Shown: positions 27,942 through 37,418, counted from the first letter of the stretch. The stretch: DNA of 64,000 nt from Pseudomonadota bacterium (GCA_018821785.1 JAHJLI010000008.1:16500-80499); one strand, 5' to 3'. Made by a program: numbers and translations. Notes: generated by a model from the letters alone, not told the origin.

Positions 27942-28811
27942 ATGCACTATCAAGGTAATATTTTCCGACCACCGAGTGAAGCGTACTCGATTCTCCTGCA
28001 GATAACCACAGGCTGTTCCCACAACAAATGCACTTTCTGTGGCATGTATAAAGGCACACGGTTTTCTATTAAAAATGATGACACAATAATGGCGGATATA
28101 GACTTCGCCGCCCTGCACTGCCGCAACCAGGACCGGTTGTTTCTTTGCGACGGCGACGCCCTCATCCTGCCGCAGGAGCGACTTCTGTCGATTCTTGCTG
28201 CGGTCCGCGTCAAACTGCCCTGGGTTACCCGGATCGGCACCTATGCCAACACCAAGAGCATCCGCATGAAAACCCCGGAACAGCTTAAGGAACTGCATGC
28301 CGGCGGCCTGGCTATTGCTTATATGGGTCTTGAATCGGGGGATGATGTTACTTTGCAAAACATCAACAAGGGAGCGGATGCCGAAAAAATGATCGACATG
28401 GGCAAAAAGCTGCGTGCCGCCGGCATGAAACTGTCGATCACCGTCCTGCTCGGCATTGCCGGCAGGGAACGTTCGCACATCCATGCCCGGGAAACCGGCC
28501 GCGTCCTCTGTGCTATCGACCCGGAATATGTTGGCGCGCTGAGCCTTATGCTCACCCCGAATACCCCGCTTTTTCAGGCCTCGAACCGGGGCGAATTCTT
28601 TCTCCTTTCGTCCAAAGAAATGCTCGAAGAACTGGCAATCATGATTGCCGGCACCGAGCTGACGAACGGCTATTTCCATGCCAACCACGCCTCGAACTAC
28701 CTGCCGATCAAAGCCAAACTGCCGAAGGATAAAAAGGCCACCCTCCAGCTCATCGCCCGGGCACTAGATGGTAAAGTTGGTCTCAAGCCGGAATATATGC
28801 GCGGCCTTTAA
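27942..28811 (+). CDS. Radical SAM protein of unknown function
   Basis: 289 residues with the radical-SAM cluster motif CSHNKCTFC (CxxxKCxFC, first part of the protein) and the downstream GGLAIAYMGLESGDD that is usual for the SAM-binding barrel. The start is divergent from the dienoyl-CoA reductase by ~125 bases. It resembles the stand-alone family with RRSIxP-like ends rather than any well-characterised enzyme; no partner genes are adjacent. A strong terminator follows. Confidence 0.85.
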   Translation: MHYQGNIFRPPSEAYSILLQITTGCSHNKCTFCGMYKGTRFSIKNDDTIMADIDFAALHCRNQDRLFLCDGDALILPQERLLSILAAVRVKLPWVTRIGTYANTKSIRMKTPEQLKELHAGGLAIAYMGLESGDDVTLQNINKGADAEKMIDMGKKLRAAGMKLSITVLLGIAGRERSHIHARETGRVLCAIDPEYVGALSLMLTPNTPLFQASNRGEFFLLSSKEMLEELAIMIAGTELTNGYFHANHASNYLPIKAKLPKDKKATLQLIARALDGKVGLKPEYMRGL

Positions 28812-28833
28812 AGACCTTTCCACTGCAAACGAC

Positions 28834-28871
28834 AAACCCCCTTGCTGCTGTCTGCAACAAGGGGGTTTTTT
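28834..28871 (+). terminator. Rho-independent terminator after the radical SAM gene
   Basis: AAACCCCCTTG and CAAGGGGGTTT form an 11-bp perfect stem with a 13-base loop, followed by TTT. It lies between the convergent radical SAM and FadL genes and mainly terminates the plus-strand transcript. Confidence 0.9.
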
Positions 28872-28892
28872 ACTACTGACGTAAAAGACCTG

Positions 28893-30110
28893 CTAGAATC
28901 GGTAATTCAGACCAACTGTAACCAGTATTGCCGAAGCATCGGTAAACTCACCGTACACTGTATCGGTGGCATTAACCTCAACTTTTCGGGTCTCTTTGTA
29001 GTCATAAAGCATGGCGAAGCCAATATCCATTTTTTCGTTGAGCTTGTATTGAGCACCAATTGAATAGAGCCATGCGTTTGAGTCGGGCAATTCGAATCCG
29101 ATAGTTTCATCGATAGCGGGAGTATTGTCATAGCCAAAACCTGCCATGAGATCAAGTTGCTTGGTAACACCATAGGTCAAGCCGATACGGAATGCATCTG
29201 CGTCATCCCAGTCTTTGGCAACCGGAGCCTCGTAGGGATTTCCGGGGATGGCCGGCGAGAAATTGAAGTCGAGGCTCTCATACTTTGACCAGAAGGTTCT
29301 GTCCCAGGTCAACTCAACATTGAGGTTATCGAGCACATCATAGGCAACAGAGAGCGCAAACACTGCCGGTGCTGGAACACTCACCTCGGCATCAAGAGTC
29401 ATTCTTGTACCCATCAGATTCAACTTGGCTTTATCCTCAAACTCCATATCGATATGAGAGCGATAGGTTGCTGAAATATTCAGTTTATCCACTGGCTTGA
29501 CGGACACTGCGGCATTCCAACCCCATTCCACGGTATCCCCTTCCATTTGCCGAGAAAGAGGCCGTCCGATGCCGCTGGCATCGCTCTTGACAGTGGCGTC
29601 GGCATACAGCATCCGGACACCTGCAGCAACTGAAACCATTTTGCCAAAACCGTAAGCTACGGTCGGATTCGCTTCTATTGTCACCAACGAAAACTCTTCG
29701 GCAAATGCTTTCGCATACCGATCTTCCCAACGCTTAGACAAACCAAAGGGTTCAACTAACGCAAAACCGATTCGCGCTCCACCCAATGAGGGTGAAACCA
29801 TGAAGGCGGTTGGGCACAGGAAATGCTCGGGTTCCGACTCACTGTTATACGACGAAGATCGAGAATCTTCATACTTAATAGGAGATAGATAGATATACGA
29901 AGCATCCATCTCAACATGTAAGGTATCCGACATCCAGGCCATATTGGCAGGGTTATAATATGCCGAATCACCTCTGCTCGCTGAGGCTACGTTGGCCCCG
30001 ACCTTGGCAGTTGAATCAACCGACTGCTCCGGAATACGCCAGCCGGAAGCCATGGCCGACCCGGCCGTTAAAATGGATGTTAATGCCAATACGGAAATCG
30101 CTTTTTTCAT
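28893..30110 (-). CDS. fadL: FadL/OmpP1-family outer-membrane fatty-acid porin
   Basis: Transports long-chain fatty acids or other hydrophobic compounds across the outer membrane. Starts with a Sec signal peptide (MKKAISVLALTSILTAGSAMASG; cleavage after AMA) and the FadL hatch region with GDSAYYNPANMAWM (the NPA motif). The rest is repeated amphipathic strands ending in NYRF, the C-terminal aromatic of outer-membrane barrels. The gene stands upstream of the thioesterase/Etf unit, on the same strand, with a 14-bp inverted repeat and a 16-bp fatty-acid-type operator motif in its 5' region. Confidence 0.92.
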   Translation of the reverse strand: MKKAISVLALTSILTAGSAMASGWRIPEQSVDSTAKVGANVASASRGDSAYYNPANMAWMSDTLHVEMDASYIYLSPIKYEDSRSSSYNSESEPEHFLCPTAFMVSPSLGGARIGFALVEPFGLSKRWEDRYAKAFAEEFSLVTIEANPTVAYGFGKMVSVAAGVRMLYADATVKSDASGIGRPLSRQMEGDTVEWGWNAAVSVKPVDKLNISATYRSHIDMEFEDKAKLNLMGTRMTLDAEVSVPAPAVFALSVAYDVLDNLNVELTWDRTFWSKYESLDFNFSPAIPGNPYEAPVAKDWDDADAFRIGLTYGVTKQLDLMAGFGYDNTPAIDETIGFELPDSNAWLYSIGAQYKLNEKMDIGFAMLYDYKETRKVEVNATDTVYGEFTDASAILVTVGLNYRF

Positions 30111-30203
30111 ACCTTTCTCCCCTTCTGTGTTAGATTCTTGCTGCCGTGGCTAAAAAGATTTCGCCCAATAACCTCTTTTGCCATCGGCAGACGCTTCATT
30201 ACC

Positions 30204-30235
30204 TTCTATTCCATTGAAATATCAATGGAATAGAA
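30204..30235 (-). promoter_or_regulatory. Perfect 14-bp inverted repeat in the fadL 5' region
   Basis: TTCTATTCCATTGA - AATA - TCAATGGAATAGAA, a perfect 14-bp stem with a 4-base loop, about 95 bases before the fadL ATG. There is no U-run, so it is not a plain terminator. It may be a leader hairpin or a binding site. The remaining gap to the thioesterase (to 30437) has no convincing gene. Confidence 0.65.
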
Positions 30236-30257
30236 AGCTCTTCCTAAAAATATAACT

Positions 30258-30273
30258 TTTACGTTCAGGTTAA
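30258..30273. promoter_or_regulatory. Fatty-acid regulon operator candidate upstream of fadL
   Basis: TTTACGTTCAGGTTAA fits the shared 16-bp pattern TTnACGTnnAsGTnAA. It lies 148 bases before the fadL start. Sibling sites precede the acyl-CoA dehydrogenase/merR pair and the acyl-CoA ligase. The likely binder is the MerR protein at 36590. Confidence 0.6.
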
Positions 30274-30437
30274 TCAGCGACTCAAAAAAAATTCTCCAGT
30301 CCTTATACTTGCTGATTAATATATAAACGCAATACATGTCAACTATAAATCCTGTTTGCTGGGCATGAAACCATTATAATATTGTAACCACCTAAACAGC
30401 GCAGACTGTAGCAACAAGAAGCTGCCCATGTCCATCG

Positions 30438-30836
30438 CTATTGCAGCTTTTCAACCTCCGTTCGGATTTCTCCATCCATGCTTACCGCCTTACCACTCCG
30501 GTCGGAAATGACAAAGGTGATGAGCGCATCGGCAGCCACTTCTCTGCTTTCCTTCAGGAGGATTTCTTGCTTAAGCACAACACTTCTATTACCGATTTTT
30601 TCAAGTTTTGTGGTGACAAGCACGGTTTCGCCAACCGGCACAGCCCTGCGATAATTAACATTGATATTGACCACGAGGAAGATAAGTCCTTTTTCCGCCC
30701 ACTTGCGAAGATCTATTTTCGACTCGAATTGCGCCCATCGATCTTCTTCAAAAAACTCAAGGTATCTGGCATTATTCACATGGCCATAAAAATCGGCATG
30801 ATAGCCACGGATCTTTATTTCAGTCAGGTGTTCCAT
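30438..30836 (-). CDS. YbgC-like hotdog acyl-CoA thioesterase
   Basis: 132 residues with the 4HBT signature DFYGHVNNARYLEFFEEDRW; Asp and the HVNN turn are the usual active-site elements. Hydrolyses an acyl-CoA ester. Third-last in the run ACAD-Fe-S-EtfB-EtfA-SCP2-thioesterase on the minus strand, 63 bases after the SCP2 gene, so its job is probably to release free fatty acid or keep CoA free during beta-oxidation. Confidence 0.85.
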   Translation of the reverse strand: MEHLTEIKIRGYHADFYGHVNNARYLEFFEEDRWAQFESKIDLRKWAEKGLIFLVVNINVNYRRAVPVGETVLVTTKLEKIGNRSVVLKQEILLKESREVAADALITFVISDRSGKAVSMDGEIRTEVEKLQ

Positions 30837-30899
30837 CCGTTCATTTTCCTTTTGTTGTGTTACCGACTTTTATCGGAGGATGAGGCAAGAAAATCAGGC

Positions 30900-31205
30900 T
30901 CATTTGCCAAAACTGCGGAGGAAATCCTGCAGCGCCGTTGGGTTATTGGATTTAATGGTCCCAGTCATGAAATCTTTCATTCCCGGCCTATAGTTCTCCT
31001 GCCAGATCCGCAAAAAAAACTCCGGGCTGGTCTTGCAGACGCAGTCGGCGTTTTCGACCGCCTTGCCGTCCGTCACCCGGCAACTGTCACTACTCAACTC
31101 AACGGTCTTCTTGATATCACCCAAAGAAAAATAAAAACTTTTCGGCTGTGAAAGGGCTTTTGGCACAAAGGACTGCGACAGCGTCGCGAAAATTTCTTCT
31201 ATCAT
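30900..31205 (-). CDS. SCP2 sterol-binding domain protein
   Basis: 102 residues from ATG 31205 (MIEEIF...; a GGGTGG ribosome-like site precedes it; the track start is 31220). The stretch YFSLGDIKKTVELSSDSCRVTDG...ADCVCKTSPEFFLRI is typical of the SCP2 lipid-binding fold, which carries fatty acyl chains or CoA esters. It lies 19 bases after etfA in the same unit, supporting a role as acyl-chain carrier for the oxidation enzymes. Confidence 0.82.
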   Translation of the reverse strand: MIEEIFATLSQSFVPKALSQPKSFYFSLGDIKKTVELSSDSCRVTDGKAVENADCVCKTSPEFFLRIWQENYRPGMKDFMTGTIKSNNPTALQDFLRSFGK

Positions 31206-31224
31206 AAAACCACCCAACACCCTG

Positions 31225-32142
31225 TTATAGGGATTTAATTTTCTCTGTGAGTAAGGGGACGAACTGTTTCAGATCAGCTACCACCAGAACGTCGGCAACA
31301 TCACCGATGGGGGCATCTTTATCGGTATTGATCGCCACGATGAACTCCGATTTTTTCATTCCGGCAAGGTGCTGGATGGCACCGGAAATGCCGCAGGCAA
31401 CGTAAAGCTTGGGGGTAACGGTCTGCCCTGTTGTACCAACCTGACGATTATGTTCTACCCATTCGGAATCGACAACGGGACGACTCGCTCCGTATTCTCC
31501 GCCCAAAGCCTTGGCGAGACCGGCGATCATCGCCACGTTCTCAGGCTTGCCGATACCTCGCCCGGCACTGACGATAACCTTCGCTTTGCCAAGATCTATT
31601 CCACCACTTGCCGCTTGCTCGTACCCGGTAAACTGGACCCGTCCACCGCCGGTAACAACGATTTTTTCTACAACTGGAGTACCGCTCGGCTCGTCGCTCA
31701 AACCAAAGGCCCCAGCCTGTAAGGTCACCACCGTCTTGGCGGTTTTGGCCTTCACATCACGACGCAATTTGGAGTTGCAGACAGGTACCACAGGCACCCC
31801 GTCGACCACGTCTACCACCTCGGAAACCTGGGCAGCTTTTAAGGTACAGGCGATGCGTGGAGCCAGATCCCACCCGTAGGAAGAATGACAAAAAGCCACC
31901 ATATCCGGATTCTCCTTGGCAATAAGGTCGAGAACCAGTTGCTTATGGACATCTGGGTTGTACTCGCCGACAGTTTTGCCGTCAGCCAGATAGAGTTTAC
32001 CATCATATTTCGGCAAAACACTCTCATCACCGACCAAAAACATCACACTCTCGGCGTTCATCTTGGCTGCGAAAGCTATCAATTCATACGTTCCACCAAG
32101 AACCTTGCCTTCCCTGCTTTCCGCAATAAGTAAAATCTTCAT
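31225..32142 (-). CDS. etfA: Electron transfer flavoprotein, alpha subunit
   Basis: FAD-binding subunit (305 residues) that accepts electrons from acyl-CoA dehydrogenases. The ETF-alpha FAD region is intact: [40 protein letters not shown], and [13 protein letters not shown]...[16 protein letters not shown]. It is 12 bases after etfB. Upstream lies the membrane Fe-S oxidoreductase and downstream SCP2, so the operon joins the dehydrogenase to the quinone pool. Confidence 0.95.
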   Translation of the reverse strand: MKILLIAESREGKVLGGTYELIAFAAKMNAESVMFLVGDESVLPKYDGKLYLADGKTVGEYNPDVHKQLVLDLIAKENPDMVAFCHSSYGWDLAPRIACTLKAAQVSEVVDVVDGVPVVPVCNSKLRRDVKAKTAKTVVTLQAGAFGLSDEPSGTPVVEKIVVTGGGRVQFTGYEQAASGGIDLGKAKVIVSAGRGIGKPENVAMIAGLAKALGGEYGASRPVVDSEWVEHNRQVGTTGQTVTPKLYVACGISGAIQHLAGMKKSEFIVAINTDKDAPIGDVADVLVVADLKQFVPLLTEKIKSL

Positions 32143-32154
32143 TTTTATCTCCTC

Positions 32155-32928
32155 CTATGCCAAAACAGCAGTTTTTTCTTTCAAGATTTGGATCAATTTA
32201 TCAGCCATCTCGGCAATATCGCCTTCGAGAACCAAACCACCGCCTTTCTTTTCGGGAAAATATATCCTGGCCGTTTCCTGACGGGAATCAACCTTCAGCA
32301 ACTCCTGCACCGGTATGGACAGCAATTCTTTCTTCTTGGCCTTCATGATATTCGGCAGGGTGGGATAGCGAGGGGTATTCATGCCGAGTTGACAGGTAAT
32401 AACGACCGGAGCCTGGACCTTGACACAGGCCTTGATTCCACCCTCAAGCTCGCGTTTAGCCTCAACCGTGCCACCTTCATAGGCAAAATGGACGACGGTG
32501 GAAACACTCGGCAGACCAAGCATCTCGGCTACCAGGACACCAACCTGCGCGCTGCCACGATCCTGGGATTGCATGCCGGTGAAAATCAGATCGAAGTTTT
32601 TGTCCTTGGCATATTCAGCGATGATGCCGGCGATCTCGAACGGCTCCTTGCCGGATGCATTGTCGTCGGCGATATGGGCACCACGGTCGCAGCCCATGGC
32701 CAGTGCTTTCTTCATGGTTTCCTTGACCTGATCGGAGCCTATGCACAGAACCGTCAAATCTGCGTCCTTGACCTGCTCTTTCAGCTGTACCGACTGTTCA
32801 ACCGCATATTCGTCATATTCATTCATCCGCCAGGCCAGATCTGTCTTTGCGTACCAGGTACCGCCTGCGTCAACCTTAAATTTTGATTCCATATCGGGAA
32901 CCTGCTTTATACAAACAAGAATTTTCAT
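32155..32928 (-). CDS. etfB: Electron transfer flavoprotein, beta subunit
   Basis: AMP-binding partner of EtfA, 257 residues, with the ETF-beta signature start KILVCIKQVPDMESKFKVD and GIIAEYAKDKNFDLIFTGMQSQDRGSAQVGVLVAEMLGLP. The ladder VKVQAPVVITCQLGMNTPRYPTLPNIMKAKKK closes the family. It lies between the Fe-S oxidoreductase and etfA on the minus strand. With EtfA it makes a soluble two-electron (or bifurcating) carrier; the FAD-type details needed to tell bifurcating from plain are not resolvable here. Confidence 0.95.
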   Translation of the reverse strand: MKILVCIKQVPDMESKFKVDAGGTWYAKTDLAWRMNEYDEYAVEQSVQLKEQVKDADLTVLCIGSDQVKETMKKALAMGCDRGAHIADDNASGKEPFEIAGIIAEYAKDKNFDLIFTGMQSQDRGSAQVGVLVAEMLGLPSVSTVVHFAYEGGTVEAKRELEGGIKACVKVQAPVVITCQLGMNTPRYPTLPNIMKAKKKELLSIPVQELLKVDSRQETARIYFPEKKGGGLVLEGDIAEMADKLIQILKEKTAVLA

Positions 32929-32980
32929 ACTCTCCCTCCAGTTGTTATCTATTTACCTTGAACGTTTTGATAGTATTCGA

Positions 32981-34963
32981 TCAATGGATACGTTCCGCTA
33001 AAATCTCGGCGATGTCTTTCGGCCGGAGGGTCTCCTCGACCCCGGCACCCTTTACGCCGTCTTCAAACATGGTCAAACAGAACGGGCAGTTGGACAGTAG
33101 GGTCGAGGCACCGGTATCGGCTGCCATTTTTACCCTGACGATATTGATCCTCTCGCCTATCTTCTCCTCGGCGAGGATACGGCCGCCACCGGCGCTGCAG
33201 CAAAATGCCTCGGCGCGATTCTTCTCCATCTCCACCAAATGGCCGCCGGCTGCAGCAATGAGCTTTCTCGGTGCCTCGTAGATATCGTTATGACGTCCCA
33301 GATAGCAGGAATCATGGTAGGTGCAGGACAGATCAGCGGCATCTATTTTGAGTTTGCCGTCGGCAATGAGTTGCAAAAGGAACACAGTGTAGGATTCAAC
33401 CGCCACATCAAGACCGAGATCATGATAATCTTTGGCCAGGGTATTATAGCAGTGCGGACAGGTGGTGACTATTTTCTTCACTCCGTATGCCTTGATTTGT
33501 TCGATATTTTCAACAGCCAGGCTCTGATACAAGTATTCATTCCCCATTTTACGCATCGGCTCGCCGCAACATTTTTCTTCCTTGCCGAGGATGCCGACCT
33601 TTACACCCGCTGCCTGGCAAAGTTTCACAAAACTCTTGGCCACAGCAATATTCCGCTTATCAAAAGAGCCGTAACAGCCGACAAAAAAGAGCACATCGAC
33701 CTCGGCATCTTCGGCTAAGGGTTTAATGCCCAGACTTTGCGCCCAGTCGCCTCTTTCGGCATAGCCAATACCAAGGGGATTGCCGTTGACCTCGGTCGCT
33801 TCCATCGCCGTCATCACTTCTTCACCCGGGAACTCCCCTTCCATCAACACCATGGAGCGCCGCAGTTCAACAATCTTGCCGACATGCTCGATGGCTGCCG
33901 GACAAATCTCCTGGCAGGCCCTACAGGTGGTGCAAGACCACAGAACATCCTTGCCGATAACGTCTATCAGGTTGGCCTCAGGATTGTTAAAGGCGACCTC
34001 TCCCAGCTGATTAACGACTTTCATAGGTGACAGCGGCTTGCCGGTGACAAATGCCGGACAACGGTCCTGGCAACGCTTGCAGAGGGTGCAGGCATCGGCG
34101 TCAAAGATATCCTTCCAGGTCATCTCTTTGATGCTTGTTGCCCCAAAGGTTTCCGACTCTTCGTTTTCCAGATCAAGATTGATGAGTTTGCCCTTCGGCC
34201 CAAGGTCGGAAAAGAAATAGTTGCTGCTGGTGGTGAGAATATGACGGAATTTGGTGAGCGGAATGAGAATGAAAAAGCCCATCACCAGGAGGAGATGAAA
34301 CCACCAGGTGAGCTTATGCAGGAGGAGCAACCCGCTCTCGCCGATGCCACCGAGGATTTTGGCCACCACCAGTCCGACCGGGGACCAGATGGCAAGGGGT
34401 GTGCCCATTTCCGTCACCGCCATCCGCGAACCCTCGATAATAAAGCCAGTAATGAGGATGGTGAACATAAGGCCGTGCATAATCGCATCGTCTCTTTTTG
34501 TCTCAAGACCTTCCGGGGCAAAAAAATAGCGGCGCACCAGGAGGCCGCCGAGCATTATGATACAGACCAGACCGGCAACATCGAGGACTATGGAAAACAG
34601 TTTATAAAAAGTGCCTTTCAGAAATTTCACATTGAAGAGCAGATCGGTAAAATCGGCCTGAATGACGATGAGAGTCGTTCCGATGACAAGGAGCCCAAAG
34701 CCCCAGAAAAACAGACCATGGAGAAGCCCAGGCCACATCACCCTGGTCACTTTTTTTTGCAGCAGGACGTTCTCGATCATGATGGCGATGCGTCTGCCTA
34801 CCTGATCGGTTCGGTTGAGCGGCAGCCCCTGCTTGTACAGAGGAATCCTCTGCAAGGCTCCCCGTACCAACAACCCGATGGCGATCGCTGCCAAGAGATA
34901 CATGGGCACCAAAGTCAACGCGCCATGACCGACATTCCAATAAATTTCTCGGGTAAATTCCAT
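32981..34963 (-). CDS. Membrane Fe-S oxidoreductase, EtfAB:quinone type (NarI-like + HdrD-like CCG)
   Basis: 660 residues. The first ~245 hold five or six transmembrane helices in a NarI-like cytochrome b-type membrane domain (histidines such as LLHGLFFWG, HKLTWWFHLLL). Next are two [4Fe-4S] motifs, CTLCKRCQDRCP and CTTCRACQEICP, then two HdrD-like CCG domains (CYGSF...CCGEPMRK; CHDSCYLGRH...FCCSAGGGR). This domain order is that of proposed EtfAB:menaquinone oxidoreductases in delta-proteobacteria. It is next to etfBA and an acyl-CoA dehydrogenase and so probably passes electrons from fatty-acid oxidation to menaquinone. Confidence 0.9.
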   Translation of the reverse strand: MEFTREIYWNVGHGALTLVPMYLLAAIAIGLLVRGALQRIPLYKQGLPLNRTDQVGRRIAIMIENVLLQKKVTRVMWPGLLHGLFFWGFGLLVIGTTLIVIQADFTDLLFNVKFLKGTFYKLFSIVLDVAGLVCIIMLGGLLVRRYFFAPEGLETKRDDAIMHGLMFTILITGFIIEGSRMAVTEMGTPLAIWSPVGLVVAKILGGIGESGLLLLHKLTWWFHLLLVMGFFILIPLTKFRHILTTSSNYFFSDLGPKGKLINLDLENEESETFGATSIKEMTWKDIFDADACTLCKRCQDRCPAFVTGKPLSPMKVVNQLGEVAFNNPEANLIDVIGKDVLWSCTTCRACQEICPAAIEHVGKIVELRRSMVLMEGEFPGEEVMTAMEATEVNGNPLGIGYAERGDWAQSLGIKPLAEDAEVDVLFFVGCYGSFDKRNIAVAKSFVKLCQAAGVKVGILGKEEKCCGEPMRKMGNEYLYQSLAVENIEQIKAYGVKKIVTTCPHCYNTLAKDYHDLGLDVAVESYTVFLLQLIADGKLKIDAADLSCTYHDSCYLGRHNDIYEAPRKLIAAAGGHLVEMEKNRAEAFCCSAGGGRILAEEKIGERINIVRVKMAADTGASTLLSNCPFCLTMFEDGVKGAGVEETLRPKDIAEILAERIH

Positions 34964-35002
34964 GGTCTTCTCCAGTAGCTGTAACTATTCCTTGATTGTG
35001 CT

Positions 35003-35076
35003 CACCCCGATGAACAGGGATAAGTACCTTAACGAAATTCGTATATAAAAAACAAGAAACGAATTTGTTAAGGTAC
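35003..35076 (-). repeat. Interspersed hairpin repeat, copy C (inverted)
   Basis: ACCTTAACGAAATTCGTATA plus a 14-base loop and AACGAATTTGTTAAGGT form a ~16-bp near-perfect stem with one bulge, with the ACCCCGATGAACAGGGAT-type second hairpin on the outer flank. It lies between the acyl-CoA dehydrogenase and the membrane Fe-S gene, inside the presumed operon. Confidence 0.85.
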
Positions 35077-35085
35077 AAAATACTA

Positions 35086-36231
35086 TTATCGAGTCAGCGC
35101 ACTGCCGATGACCATGCGCTGAACCTCGCTGGTACCTTCATAGATTTCAGTAATTTTAGCGTCGCGCATCATCCGTTCAACCGGGAATTCCCTGGTATAG
35201 CCGTAGCCACCAAGGATCTGCACCGCCTGAGTCGAAACCCGCATGGCCGTTTCGCTCGCCATGAGCTTGGCCATCGCCGATTCCCTTGAATAGGAAAGAC
35301 CATGACTGGCCCGGTAGGCAGACTGATACACTAAGAGTCTCGCTGCTTCTATCTGGGTTGCCATATCGGCGAGTTGAAACTGTATCCCCTGAAAACGGCA
35401 GATCGGTGAATCGAATTGCTTGCGTTCCTTGGCATACCCGACGGCGACATCAAGTGCGCCCTGGGCTATCCCCAATGCCTGGGAAGCGATGCCGATGCGC
35501 CCACCATCAAGAGTTTTCATTGCCACCTTGAAACCCTCTCCCTCGCTACCTAACAGATTGTCAGCTTCGATGCGGCAATCCTGAAAAACCAGCTCCATGG
35601 TTGGTGAGGAGCGAATACCCATTTTCTGCTCTTTCTTGCCAAAGGAGAAACCAGGAGCGCCCTTTTCAACAATAAAGGCGCTGATTCCGTGATGTTTCTC
35701 GGCCGTCTTGTCGGTCCTGGCAAAAACAATATATATTTCCGCCTCACCGGCATTAGTTATAAAAATCTTCGTGCCGTTCAAGAGCCAATGGTCGCCCTCT
35801 TTGATCGCAGTGGTTTTAGTGCCGCCGGCGTCCGTCCCGGCCGATGGTTCGGTGAGGCCGAAGGCCCCCATTTTCCGCCCTTCGGCCAGAGGCATGAGAA
35901 ATGTTTGCTTTTGCGTTTCGCTGCCGAAAAGGTAGATGGGGTTGGACCCGAGCGACAGATGGGCCGACAGCGTCACCCCTGTCGAGGCACAGACCCGCGA
36001 CAACTCCTCCACGGCAATGGCATAGCTGATATAATCGGCTCCGGCGCCACCGTACTCCTCAGGAAAGACGATTCCGGTCAGGCCCAATTCCGCCAACCGA
36101 CCAAACATCAGAGGTCGATCAAACCGCTCTTCTTCATCCCGCTCCCTTGCCGACGGCGCGACCTCGTTTTCGGCAAACTCGCGAACCATGTCACGAAGAA
36201 GATTTTGTTCTTCAGTATGTTCAAAAATCAT
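35086..36231 (-). CDS. Acyl-CoA dehydrogenase (short/medium-chain type)
   Basis: FAD enzyme oxidising acyl-CoA to 2-enoyl-CoA. Classic motifs: [57 protein letters not shown] and the closing [35 protein letters not shown] with the catalytic-Glu region YEGTSE. The track start is 36273; ATG 36231 has a GGGAG site and yields the usual ~381 residues. First gene of the Fe-S/Etf unit, divergent from merR with two operator motifs between. Chain-length preference is not readable. Confidence 0.93.
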   Translation of the reverse strand: MIFEHTEEQNLLRDMVREFAENEVAPSARERDEEERFDRPLMFGRLAELGLTGIVFPEEYGGAGADYISYAIAVEELSRVCASTGVTLSAHLSLGSNPIYLFGSETQKQTFLMPLAEGRKMGAFGLTEPSAGTDAGGTKTTAIKEGDHWLLNGTKIFITNAGEAEIYIVFARTDKTAEKHHGISAFIVEKGAPGFSFGKKEQKMGIRSSPTMELVFQDCRIEADNLLGSEGEGFKVAMKTLDGGRIGIASQALGIAQGALDVAVGYAKERKQFDSPICRFQGIQFQLADMATQIEAARLLVYQSAYRASHGLSYSRESAMAKLMASETAMRVSTQAVQILGGYGYTREFPVERMMRDAKITEIYEGTSEVQRMVIGSALTR

Positions 36232-36308
36232 ATTATTATCTCCCGTCGCAGGTGAAACAGGGTTAAAACGCACAAAATAAATTTCTTTACCTCTCTTTAT
36301 AAAATGTG

Positions 36309-36324
36309 TTTACGTAAAGGTCAA
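36309..36324. promoter_or_regulatory. Fatty-acid regulon operator candidate, dehydrogenase side
   Basis: TTTACGTAAAGGTCAA matches TTnACGTnnAsGTnAA. It lies 78 bases before the acyl-CoA dehydrogenase start, in the divergent region shared with merR, so the regulator may control both directions. Confidence 0.65.
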
Positions 36325-36436
36325 GATTTTTTCTCAAACTTTTTAAAGCTGCACGCAAAGGTAGATAAAACATGCTACTATCCTGTTTTTTTTATTTGAC
36401 AGGTGAATCGCTCGCATGCTACCTTTGGCGAAAGTT

Positions 36437-36452
36437 ATTACGTAAAGGTAAA
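36437..36452. promoter_or_regulatory. Fatty-acid regulon operator candidate, merR side
   Basis: ATTACGTAAAGGTAAA matches the same 16-bp pattern. It lies about 140 bases before merR and suggests autoregulation. It and the site at 36309 share the core ACGTAAAGGT exactly. Confidence 0.65.
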
Positions 36453-36589
36453 TGTGAAACCATCCGGTCATCTTCCGCCAAATATCTTTCAAAATCACTG
36501 AAAACATGCGGCCCAAGACATTGCAAGATACCTGCAACACAGCACGGCAAGGTCAGCCATAGCTGTTGTTGCTTCAAAGGAAAACCAGC

Positions 36590-36994
36590 ATGAGCAAAAC
36601 TGAAATCAAACCGGTACAAATCGGCGAACTGGCAAAAACCCTCGATATCACCACTCGGACAATCCGCTACTATGAAGAGATAGGTCTTATGGGTAAAACA
36701 GAAAGACTTGGCGGTGGTACCCGAACCTATTCGAAGGACGAAGTACTTCGCCTGAAGTTCATCCTTAAACTGAAAACCATGGGCATATCCCTGAAAGAAA
36801 TGAAGGATCTTTCCGATATTTTCGATATTCACGCCAATGACTTCACCAAAATCACCCCAAAACTTATAGAAATACTCGACAACCACATTGCCAGGGTTGA
36901 TGAAAAAATAGCCAGCCTGTCATCGCTCAGGAAAGATATCGTCGATTACCGGGTTCGCATGACCGAATTCCTCACCAACCATGACCGGGAGTGA
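36590..36994 (+). CDS. MerR-family regulator, probable control of fatty-acid oxidation
   Basis: 134 residues from ATG 36590, preceded by AAAGGAAAA (the track start 36566 is earlier). The MerR HTH is clear: IGELAKTLDITTRTIRYYEEIGLMGKTER, then RTYSKDEVLRLKFILKLKTMGISLKEM and a coiled-coil tail. No metal-binding Cys is present, so it is not a metal sensor. It is divergent from an acyl-CoA dehydrogenase with palindrome-like motifs between them; the same motif precedes fadL and the acyl-CoA ligase. LiuR-type MerR regulators of acyl-CoA catabolism use broadly similar motifs. A 3'-end copy of this gene exists at 45.75 kb. Confidence 0.88.
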   Translation: MSKTEIKPVQIGELAKTLDITTRTIRYYEEIGLMGKTERLGGGTRTYSKDEVLRLKFILKLKTMGISLKEMKDLSDIFDIHANDFTKITPKLIEILDNHIARVDEKIASLSSLRKDIVDYRVRMTEFLTNHDRE

Positions 36995-37002
36995 TCCTCC
37001 GA

Positions 37003-37100
37003 ATTACCCCTTTGCCCCTTATGCTTCATGAAAAATCCGACCCAAAAAGAGAAGCGGCGAAGATGAATACCATCACAAGCTGCACCCGCTCCGATTACAC
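37003..37100 (-). pseudogene. Decayed 3' end of an EamA-type transporter gene
   Basis: The complementary strand reads like the last ~30 codons of the intact EamA gene at 45.84 kb (VMVFIFAASLFG... against MVVILVASLLG...), with a frameshift and stop. The stop codon sits 8 bases from the MerR stop, as it does from the MerR fragment at 45.83 kb. Identity is roughly two-thirds by eye. Everything upstream of the tail has been deleted. Confidence 0.65.
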
Positions 37101-37162
37101 CCGCCGCCGAATAACTGCCACCGGGTGCAGACATTAAACAGCTCTGAAAGCCTATTATCACC

Positions 37163-37280
37163 ACATTACCGCTACCTTGACCACAACTTTGTGAATCAGT
37201 CCGACGAGGCCAGCGGCAGGATCGGGTCGGCTGAGAAAGGAAAAGGCATTGGCAACGCCTTCATACAGGGCTGTATCTCT
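37163..37280 (-). pseudogene. Decayed YhcH-family gene with internal deletion
   Basis: Two blocks match the intact gene at 46.76-47.22 kb. CCTTGACCACAACTTTGTG with neighbours (37171-) matches the 3' end, and TGAGAAAGGAAAAGGCATTG onward to GCAGGGCTGTAT-like sequence matches the region near 47.14-47.18 kb. About 315 bases between them are missing. Order and spacing next to the EamA relic mirror the intact locus. Confidence 0.65.
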
Positions 37281-37418
37281 TTGTGATTTCTGCAAAATAT
37301 CTTAAATCATGGGTAATCCCTCCAATTTTATTTGCAGGCGCTGAAAAGGTAGACAGCTTTTTCTGCAGGAAACAACATCGCATTATTTTTAAGCCAATTC
37401 TTCCCTGCCCTCTCACAC

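Noticed and set aside
28878-28893. CTGACGTAAAAGACCTG as a fatty-acid operator
   Set aside because: Only one half-site matches and it lies at the 3' end of fadL.
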